Origin: Thermoplasmata archaeon | Lineage (GTDB): Archaea > Thermoplasmatota > E2 > UBA202 > DSCA01 | Reading direction: 5' to 3' | DNA length: 5,036 nucleotides | Assembly: GCA_021159125.1 (NCBI GenBank) | Contig: JAGGSL010000152.1 | Location: 1 to 5,036 of the forward strand | Shown here: positions 1-5,036 of the stretch, one piece after another | Numbering within the stretch: the first letter of the stretch is position 1 | Layout: every line of letters starts with the position of its first letter | The notes under the pieces: model-generated | Told to the model about the DNA's origin: nothing | What the model saw: the letters and a program-made list of their open reading frames with translations, nothing else | The model's database searches: none | Made by a program: the position numbers and the translations under genes

Positions 1-14
1 ACAATATACTATTG

Positions 15-1301
15 ATGAACGAGAAAATAGAGAGAGTGATAAGAGAATACTGGGAAAGAGAACTACCGGAGGTGAAGGAGAGGGAAATAAAACTCCCCAT
101 GGAGAAAAACTTTATCAATGATATAGTTGGGCCCAGGAGGGCAGGAAAAACTTATCTGATGTTCCTGACAATAAAAAATCTAATGGAAAAAATGGATAGA
201 GAAGCAACAATATACATAAACTTTGAGAACAGAAAGCTTTTTCCATTGGAGGAAAACTACTTCAATGACATAATAGAGTTTATCTACGCGGAAAATCTTT
301 TCGAAAAACATGAAACCGTCTACCTTTTTCTTGATGAAGTTCAGAGGATAAGCGGATGGGAAAAATATATCAGGAGTATATATGACGAGTTTAAAGATTC
401 CATCAGAATATTTGTAAGCGGCTCGTCAGCCAACCTCCTGAGCAATGATTACTCCAAACTGCTGACCGGAAGGCACCTTACAACACTTGTAACGCCCCTG
501 AACTTCAAGGAATTCCTTCTTTTCAAAGGAATTGAAACGAAGGTGCATACGGAAAAGGAAGAGGCGCATCTGAAAAAATATCTTAAGGAATATCTACAAA
601 CCGGGGGGTTTCCCGATGTGGTGCTGGGGAAGGAAAAGGATGCCATACTGTCGCAACTTTTTACCGACATAATCTCAAGGGATGTGCTATCGAAAGCGGA
701 GATAAGAAAAGAGAGTGTGGTGGAAGAGTTCTCTTATTATCTGGCAAGCAACGTTTCCAACCTGCTCAGTTTCAACAAGATGAAAAGATATTTTTCCAGC
801 AGGGGAATAAAAATATCTGTTCCAACTCTGGCGAACTACTTCTGGCATCTTAAAAATGCATTCCTGTTTTTTGATAGTTTGATATTTTCCTACAAAGTAA
901 AAGACCAGATGCAGTATCCGAGAAAAATATATTGCATAGACAATGGGATAGCCAACACCGTGGGTTTCAAAATATCTGAAAATCTCGGACAACTTTATGA
1001 AAATACGGTTGCAACCGAATTACTGAGAAGAAACGCCAAATTTTATTACTGGAGAAATAAACAGAACGAAGAAGTTGATTTCGTAATAAAAGAGGGAATA
1101 AAGGTCAAACAATTGATACAGGTATGCAGCGATGTTGATACCATGGAAACAAAGCAGAGAGAGGTAAAGGCATTGGTAAAAGCCATGGAGGAATTCAAAC
1201 TAAAGAAAGGTTTAATATTAACAAGCGATGTGGAAGGAGAAGAAATTCTTGGAGAAAAAACTATCACATATATGCCGTTATGGAAGTGGCTCCTTGATTA
1301 G
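15..1301 (+). CDS. AAA+ family ATPase with C-terminal DUF4143 domain (COG1373-like)
   Basis: This 428-residue protein is a predicted cytoplasmic ATPase of the AAA_14 plus DUF4143 family (COG1373), which is common in archaea and bacteria; its cellular role is not established. Seen in the sequence: Walker A GPRRAGKT at residues 39-46, Walker B YLFLDEVQ at 103-110 (Asp107, Glu108), a sensor-1-like strand FVSGSSANLL at 133-142, and the family motifs TGRH (151-154) and GGFPDVV (197-203). The region around 217-290 resembles the helical/winged-helix part of the family. The C-terminal DUF4143 part has ENTVATELL (329-337) and YYWRN...EEVDFVI (344-358), a PD-(D/E)XK-like nuclease fold. The usual E-x-K strand reads LIQVC (367-371), so nuclease activity is doubtful. 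I chose ATG at 15 over the TTG at 12 because the ATG directly follows it and leaves a normal 38-residue lead to Walker A. There is no in-frame stop between base 3 and the start, so a start further upstream cannot be excluded. No Shine-Dalgarno is visible. The gene converges on the glycosyltransferase gene. Confidence 0.9.
   Translation: MNEKIERVIREYWERELPEVKEREIKLPMEKNFINDIVGPRRAGKTYLMFLTIKNLMEKMDREATIYINFENRKLFPLEENYFNDIIEFIYAENLFEKHETVYLFLDEVQRISGWEKYIRSIYDEFKDSIRIFVSGSSANLLSNDYSKLLTGRHLTTLVTPLNFKEFLLFKGIETKVHTEKEEAHLKKYLKEYLQTGGFPDVVLGKEKDAILSQLFTDIISRDVLSKAEIRKESVVEEFSYYLASNVSNLLSFNKMKRYFSSRGIKISVPTLANYFWHLKNAFLFFDSLIFSYKVKDQMQYPRKIYCIDNGIANTVGFKISENLGQLYENTVATELLRRNAKFYYWRNKQNEEVDFVIKEGIKVKQLIQVCSDVDTMETKQREVKALVKAMEEFKLKKGLILTSDVEGEEILGEKTITYMPLWKWLLD
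1255..1260 (-). terminator. Candidate T-tract terminator for the glycosyltransferase gene
   Basis: On the minus strand a run of six T residues lies about 46 bases beyond the glycosyltransferase stop codon. Archaeal RNA polymerase can terminate at short T-tracts without a hairpin. The site is inside the 3' end of the convergent ATPase gene, so it may simply reflect lysine codons there. No hairpin was identified. Confidence 0.2.
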
Positions 1302-1306
1302 TTCTC

Positions 1307-2314
1307 TCACCATATCTTTCTCCTCATTAATGCAACCATCACTCCATATCCATACGAGACATGCACACTCGGAAATAAAAGCAAGGAATATAAAAACAAT
1401 TTTCTGTCATGATGCGCCCTCGCAATTCTTGCAGATTCAAAAAGAACGGCAAAGGAATAAAAGACACCGCCCAAAAAGGCAAATAAAATGAAAAGGGCCA
1501 TAAGATTAAACAGCAGGCAGAAAGACAATCCTGCAAGAAGGGCAATCAGCGCATAAGCGGGCCAGATGTATATGTGGCTTGTAAGACCGTGCATCCCGTG
1601 CTTTTTTATTATTGCAACCTTTGCTTTCGCCCATTTGTATATCTGCCGGGCAAACTCGCGTATGTGCTGCTTTCTGTAATGGACAACTCTTATTTTCGGG
1701 GAATAAAACAGGCGGTAGCCAGCTCTCCTTATTCTGTAATTCAATTCCAGATCCTGCCCTTTGACAAAGCTTTCGTCAAATTTGCCCACCTCGTCAAAAA
1801 TTTCTTTTTTCAGGCATAGATTGCATGTCGGGATGTGGTCAACGTATCTCTCTTTCTCCATCAGGGAGTGCTGTGTAGATGGGTTAAATTTCCCCCCTCT
1901 TGCAAGAGGCGAAGTCATCACAACGCCTATTGCCCATGCCTTGTATTCACTATCTTCCGGAAGCAAATCGGGTCCGCCGACACCTGCCGCCCCGCTTCTT
2001 TCCATTGCTTCCCTTATGCTCGAGAGCCAGTTTTCATCGGCAACGGCATCGCCGTCAATAAATGCTATTGCCTCTCCACCTGCAATTTCTATGCCCATGT
2101 TTCTGCCTGCTGCAGCATTTTTTTTCTCGTTTCTGAGCAATTTAAAATCATGCTTTTTTTTCAGTTCCTGCAGGATTTCATAAGTGCCATCATCGCTCAT
2201 GCCGTCGACGACAATGACCTCATAACTGTCATAGTCCTGTTTGAAAAGCGATTCCACACACTCCTTTATGTAGTTTTTTTCGTTTCTTACTGCCACAACG
2301 ACTGAAATCAGCAC
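1307..2314 (-). CDS. Family 2 glycosyltransferase, ExoA-like, membrane-associated
   Basis: This 335-residue GT-A fold glycosyltransferase is predicted to transfer a sugar from a nucleotide or lipid-linked donor onto a growing surface glycan at the inner face of the membrane. Seen: the N-terminal strand ISVVVAVRNE (3-12), VIVVDGMSDDGT (33-44) for nucleotide binding, AAGRNMGIE (68-76), and a DxD-type metal site FIDGDAV (85-91, Asp87/Asp89). A VGGP motif follows at 112-115, then TSPLARGG (134-141), and GQDLELNYRIRRAGY (186-200) with Asp188 as the likely catalytic base. Residues about 250-292 and 305-327 are hydrophobic, giving two or three membrane segments, and the SYGYGVMVALMR tail (320-331) is like that of succinoglycan-type ExoA proteins. 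Donor and acceptor are unknown; N-glycan or exopolysaccharide assembly are both possible. The start is GTG at 2314-2312: no ATG, GTG or TTG lies in frame in the codons just upstream, and the conserved first strand begins at residue 3. No Shine-Dalgarno is visible. It is divergent from alaS, without a sugar-gene cluster in view. Confidence 0.9.
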   Translation of the reverse strand: MLISVVVAVRNEKNYIKECVESLFKQDYDSYEVIVVDGMSDDGTYEILQELKKKHDFKLLRNEKKNAAAGRNMGIEIAGGEAIAFIDGDAVADENWLSSIREAMERSGAAGVGGPDLLPEDSEYKAWAIGVVMTSPLARGGKFNPSTQHSLMEKERYVDHIPTCNLCLKKEIFDEVGKFDESFVKGQDLELNYRIRRAGYRLFYSPKIRVVHYRKQHIREFARQIYKWAKAKVAIIKKHGMHGLTSHIYIWPAYALIALLAGLSFCLLFNLMALFILFAFLGGVFYSFAVLFESARIARAHHDRKLFLYSLLLFPSVHVSYGYGVMVALMRRKIW

Positions 2315-2333
2315 ACTGGAAATTGCGCCGATA

Positions 2334-2341
2334 TTAATAAA
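2334..2341 (-). promoter_or_regulatory. TATA-like promoter (box A) for the glycosyltransferase
   Basis: On the minus strand this reads TTTATTAA, preceded by a purine-rich stretch (GAAAGGGAA) that could act as a BRE, the TFB-binding element. Its centre is about 24 bases before the GTG start at 2314, so a leaderless transcript is expected. No Shine-Dalgarno is visible between the box and the start. It lies back to back with the alaS promoter in an 86-base shared region; regulator sites cannot be distinguished by eye. Confidence 0.5.
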
Positions 2342-2362
2342 TATTCCCTTTCTGCCCGGATT

Positions 2363-2379
2363 CTATAAATTTTTATAAA
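2363..2379 (+). promoter_or_regulatory. TATA-like promoter (box A) for alaS
   Basis: Two overlapping archaeal TATA-like elements lie here: CTATAAAT at 2363-2370 and TTTATAAA at 2372-2379. The second is centred about 25 bases before the alaS ATG at 2401, the usual TATA-to-transcription-start distance in archaea, so the transcript would begin at or within a base or two of the ATG (leaderless). The first would give a leader of about 8 bases. No Shine-Dalgarno lies in CCATATATAGGCAGA before the ATG. The transcription start is inferred from spacing only. Confidence 0.6.
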
Positions 2380-2400
2380 ACCTCCCCATATATAGGCAGA

Positions 2401-4947
2401 ATGCAATCAGATTTACAGAAATCCCTCCAGCTCAATTTCTTTGAACAGGAAGGTTTTGTAAGAAAAAAATGCAAAAAATGCGGTTCGTATTTCTGGACTA
2501 AAAACGAAGGGCAGGAGTTATGCGGCGACGCTCCATGCGTGAATTATTCCTTCATAGGCAATCCTGCGGGAAATGAAAAGCATACGCTTTCATCAATGAG
2601 GGAATCTTTCCTTTCATTCTTTGAGCGAAATGGCCATACAAGACTGAAACGCTATCCCGTGGTGGCGAGATGGCGCTCCGACATTTATCTCACCATTGCC
2701 TCGATAGCCGACTTCCAGCCCCATGTCACGTCTGGCGAGGTACCGCCGCCTGCAAATCCTCTCGTCATATCCCAGCCGAGCATACGCCTGAATGATCTGG
2801 AAGAGGTGGGCAGAAGCGGCAGGCACCTCACAATGTTCGAGATGATGGGGCACCACGCCTTCAATAACCACGAGCAGGTTTACTGGAGTGAAGAGACAAT
2901 CAAATACTGCAGCGATTTTCTCGAAGAGCTGGGAATCAAGAAAGAGGAGGTCACGTACAAGGAAGGAGAATGGCATGGCGGGGGCAATGCAGGCGTATGC
3001 CTTGAAGTGCTTGTCTCAGGCATGGAGGTCGCGACCCTTGTATTCATGAGTTTGAAAAAGGACAGCAAAGGAAAGTATGTCGTTAATGGAGAGCGCTATT
3101 CAGAAATGCCTTTGCGAATTGTGGACACAGGCTACGGGCTTGAGCGCCTTGTGTGGCTCACGAACGGCTCTCCGACAGTATACGATGCAATATTTCCTGA
3201 CGTGATAGAAAAAATTAGGAATAAAGCAAGGGAAAAAGCGAGCATGCATGATATATATGCAGTGGCAGACCATGCAAGGTGCCTTGCGTTCATGCTGAGC
3301 GACGGAGTCGTGCCGTCCAATGCGGAGGAAGGATATCTTGCACGGCTTGTTATCAGAAGAGCTTTACGTTTGCTGTCTCGCATGGGCGCTGACATAGAGC
3401 TTGCAGATATTGTTGAAATGCATATGGAATCGCTTTCTTCTGATTTTCCGGAGTTGATGGAGTCAAAGGACGTTGTCAGAGAAATGCTTGGAATCGAGAC
3501 AGAGAAGTTCTACAAGACTCTGGAGAAGGGAAGAAGGTTTGTCATGCAATTTATTAAAAAAGAAAAGGGCATACTTCCGGAAGACCTTGTTCATTTTTAT
3601 GACACCTACGGCATACCCCCTGAACTGGTGAAGGAAATCGCGGGCATGGAAATTCCCGAAAATTTCTATTCTATGGTGGCTGAACTTCATAACAGAGCTC
3701 CAGAGGAAGAGAAAGAAGAGGAAAAGATATTCGATTACAAAACAGAGTTGATGTTTTACGATAAGCCGTACGAGAAAAAATTCGAAGCCAGCGTTCTATG
3801 GAAAGGGGATTTCAACGGCAGGAAAGGCGTAATACTTGACAGAACTCTCTTCTATCCGGAAGGAGGCGGGCAGGAATCTGATACCGGCATGCTTATCCAG
3901 AACGGAAAAAAATTCAGGGTTTTGAAAGCTGAGAAAAGTAGCGATGCAGTTGTCCATATTGTGGAAGGAGATGAAATTTCAGAAGGAAAAGTTGAGGGAG
4001 AAATAGACTGGCAGAAAAGGTATGCATCGATGCGCCATCATACAGCAACGCATATCATAAATGCTTCTGCAAGGAAAGTGCTCGGGAATCACATATGGCA
4101 GAGGGGCTCCCAGCTCAACGAAAATGAGGCAAGACTGGACGTTTCCCATTTTAAAAGAATAACGCCTGAAGAAATCAAGCAAATAGAGAAAGAGGCGAAT
4201 ACTGTTGTCATGGAAGCAAAAGAAGTGGTAAAAGAATGGTTGCCCAGAAATGAAGCTGAAAAGAAATACGGAATGAGGCTTTATCAAGGTGGCGCACCGA
4301 AGGGAAAAATTCTCCGCATAGTTAACATTCCGGAAGTGGATACGGAAGCATGCGGCGGAACCCATGTAAACAATACAGCGGAGATAGGACTCATAAAAAT
4401 TATCGGAACTGAAAGAATACAGGACGGCGTGGAGAGAATAAAGTTCTCTGCAGGCTACAAATCTTTAGAATATGTGCACAGACAGGAGGATTTGCTCAGG
4501 GAAACAGCAGGAATTCTGAATGTCAGCACATCTGTACTGCCAAAAACTGTAAAGAGATTCTTTGAGGAATGGAAAAAGCTCCGTAAGCAGGTCGAAAATC
4601 TTCAGAAAAGCGCTGCATCCGGTGCTGTCGAAACTTTCAAAGGTATAAAAATAATCACGCAGGACGGGCTCACGCCGGCAGCAATCAAAAGCATTACAGG
4701 CAAAGGTAAGACGATAGTCATATCAGGAAACGAAAGCGGAAAATCAGCAATGATAACAATAGCTTCCTCTTCAGATGTAAATATTGACTGCTCAAAAATA
4801 GCTTCCGAAGCAGGGCGCATTCTCGGAGGGAGGGGAGGGGGCAGGCGCGAGGTGGCGCAGGCAGGCGGTCCTCTCACGGATAAGCTTGGAGAGGCAAAGA
4901 AGAAAGCTGTCGAGGAAGTAAAAAAGCAGTTAGAAAAAGATTTATGA
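2401..4947 (+). CDS. alaS: Alanyl-tRNA synthetase, archaeal type
   Basis: This 848-residue cytoplasmic class II enzyme charges tRNA-Ala with alanine using ATP and hydrolyses mischarged Ser- or Gly-tRNA. Seen in order: an archaeal N-terminal zinc site (C24-x2-C27, C41-x4-C46); motif 1 region near ERNGHTRLKRYPVV; motif 2 with Arg129 and FEMMGHHAF (146-154); motif 3 DTGYGLERL (242-250); the tRNA-recognition segment VPSNAEEGYLARLVIRRA (304-321). By alignment to known AlaRS from memory, Asn307 and Asp401 (in DTYGIP) match the residues that read the G3-U70 pair. The editing domain has FYPEGGGQ (484-491) and the zinc ligands H547-x3-H551 and C651-x3-H655, so it looks intact. A short coiled coil (about 717-737) leads to the DHHA1-like C-terminal domain with GGRGGGRREVAQAGG (809-823). 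The enzyme is shorter than the roughly 900 residues I recall for Archaeoglobus AlaRS, mainly because the linker after YDAIFP (261-266) is short. The start ATG has no Shine-Dalgarno but lies about 25 bases from a TATA-like box. The tRNA-Ala gene follows after 34 bases. Confidence 0.99.
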   Translation: MQSDLQKSLQLNFFEQEGFVRKKCKKCGSYFWTKNEGQELCGDAPCVNYSFIGNPAGNEKHTLSSMRESFLSFFERNGHTRLKRYPVVARWRSDIYLTIASIADFQPHVTSGEVPPPANPLVISQPSIRLNDLEEVGRSGRHLTMFEMMGHHAFNNHEQVYWSEETIKYCSDFLEELGIKKEEVTYKEGEWHGGGNAGVCLEVLVSGMEVATLVFMSLKKDSKGKYVVNGERYSEMPLRIVDTGYGLERLVWLTNGSPTVYDAIFPDVIEKIRNKAREKASMHDIYAVADHARCLAFMLSDGVVPSNAEEGYLARLVIRRALRLLSRMGADIELADIVEMHMESLSSDFPELMESKDVVREMLGIETEKFYKTLEKGRRFVMQFIKKEKGILPEDLVHFYDTYGIPPELVKEIAGMEIPENFYSMVAELHNRAPEEEKEEEKIFDYKTELMFYDKPYEKKFEASVLWKGDFNGRKGVILDRTLFYPEGGGQESDTGMLIQNGKKFRVLKAEKSSDAVVHIVEGDEISEGKVEGEIDWQKRYASMRHHTATHIINASARKVLGNHIWQRGSQLNENEARLDVSHFKRITPEEIKQIEKEANTVVMEAKEVVKEWLPRNEAEKKYGMRLYQGGAPKGKILRIVNIPEVDTEACGGTHVNNTAEIGLIKIIGTERIQDGVERIKFSAGYKSLEYVHRQEDLLRETAGILNVSTSVLPKTVKRFFEEWKKLRKQVENLQKSAASGAVETFKGIKIITQDGLTPAAIKSITGKGKTIVISGNESGKSAMITIASSSDVNIDCSKIASEAGRILGGRGGGRREVAQAGGPLTDKLGEAKKKAVEEVKKQLEKDL

Positions 4948-4948
4948 T
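4941..4948 (+). promoter_or_regulatory. Possible TATA-like box for tRNA-Ala
   Basis: TTTATGAT overlaps the alaS stop codon and is centred about 37 bases before the tRNA 5' end. With the usual 25-27 base spacing this would start transcription about 10-12 bases ahead of the mature tRNA, which is reasonable for an archaeal tRNA gene. The match to a TATA box is imperfect, and read-through from alaS with RNase P processing is an equally good explanation. Confidence 0.3.
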
Positions 4949-4981
4949 GCAACGGCATTCAAAACAAAGAAAACCAAAATA

Positions 4982-5036
4982 GGGCCGGTAGATCAGTTGG
5001 AAGATCGCCACCTTGGCATGGTGGAGGCCACGGGTT
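4982..5036 (+). tRNA. tRNA-Ala (anticodon GGC), 3' end cut by the window
   Basis: The 5' 55 bases of a tRNA are present. The acceptor strand is GGGCCGG (4982-4988), followed by TA and a D arm GATC/GATC (4991-4994 with 5003-5006) around an AGTTGGAA loop that keeps the conserved GG pair. The anticodon stem CCACC/GGTGG (5008-5012 with 5020-5024) closes the seven-base loop TTGGCAT, giving anticodon GGC at 5015-5017, which reads alanine codons GCC and GCU. No anticodon-loop intron is present. A five-base variable region AGGCC and the T-stem strand ACGGG followed by TT complete what is visible. The rest of the T arm, the 3' acceptor strand and any encoded CCA lie outside the window. G3 is present at 4984; its identity partner U70 cannot be seen. 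The gene sits 34 bases behind alaS on the same strand, so the synthetase and its substrate are neighbours. Confidence 0.96.

Noticed and set aside
3..10. AATATACT ahead of the ATPase as a TATA box
   Set aside because: It is only about 8 bases from the ATG, too close for a transcript that includes the start codon; the true promoter probably lies left of the window.
1228..1491. 87-codon plus-strand open frame across the convergent junction
   Set aside because: It overlaps the end of the ATPase gene in another frame and the 3' end of the glycosyltransferase in antisense; the predicted peptide has no family features.
1761..2305. Long plus-strand open frames of about 140 and 156 codons opposite the glycosyltransferase
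   Set aside because: They are antisense to a gene with clear GT2 motifs, show no recognisable domain, are rich in Ser/Phe/Cys as typical of shadow frames, and have no promoter or ribosome-binding signal.
2388..2394. ATATATA just before alaS as its TATA box
   Set aside because: Its centre is only about 10 bases from the ATG, so transcription from it would start inside the gene; the boxes at 2363-2379 have correct spacing.
3979..4365. 128-codon minus-strand open frame opposite the alaS editing domain
   Set aside because: It covers both zinc motifs of the editing domain in antisense, and its Cys/Phe/His richness mirrors the sense codons. No independent gene evidence.
4602..4958. 118-codon minus-strand open frame opposite the end of alaS
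   Set aside because: It overlaps the conserved DHHA1 region of alaS in antisense and its composition (Pro/Ser/Phe-rich) looks like a shadow frame; no motif is seen.
1..5036. A CRISPR array, insertion sequence, toxin-antitoxin pair or new defence system
   Set aside because: No repeated spacer pattern, terminal inverted repeats, transposase or paired small genes were seen. The DUF4143 ATPase alone is not evidence of a defence system.

Overview
The window looks like ordinary chromosomal DNA from an archaeon. The strongest evidence is the alanyl-tRNA synthetase, which is of the archaeal type: it has an N-terminal zinc-binding extension (Cys24/Cys27/Cys41/Cys46) ahead of the class II catalytic core. 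TATA-box-like promoters and a typical archaeal tRNA-Ala body agree with this. No gene start has a visible Shine-Dalgarno sequence, and the two starts with enough upstream sequence each lie about 24-26 bases from the centre of a TATA-like box. That suggests mostly leaderless transcription, as is common in Thermoplasmatota and some other Euryarchaeota. The lineage is an inference and cannot be fixed from this sequence.

Layout from left to right: (1) 15-1301, plus strand, an AAA+ ATPase of the COG1373/DUF4143 type. (2) 1307-2314, minus strand, a family 2 glycosyltransferase of the ExoA-like type with a C-terminal membrane region. It converges on the ATPase gene with only 5 bases between the stop codons. 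(3) 2315-2400, an 86-base divergent intergenic region with back-to-back TATA-like elements for the glycosyltransferase and alaS. (4) 2401-4947, plus strand, alaS, complete with aminoacylation, editing and DHHA1 regions. (5) 4982-5036, plus strand, the first 55 bases of tRNA-Ala(GGC), cut by the window end.

The clearest functional link is alaS with its substrate tRNA-Ala, 34 bases apart on the same strand. The glycosyltransferase probably contributes to cell-surface polysaccharide or glycoprotein glycan synthesis. The ATPase belongs to a widespread family of unknown physiological role, and nothing here ties it to its neighbours.

I found no CRISPR array, insertion sequence, phage gene or recognisable defence system. 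The points most worth a second look are the apparently shortened linker in AlaRS, the synthetase-cognate tRNA adjacency, the leaderless promoter architecture and the tightly abutting convergent gene ends. I see no convincing new biological system.
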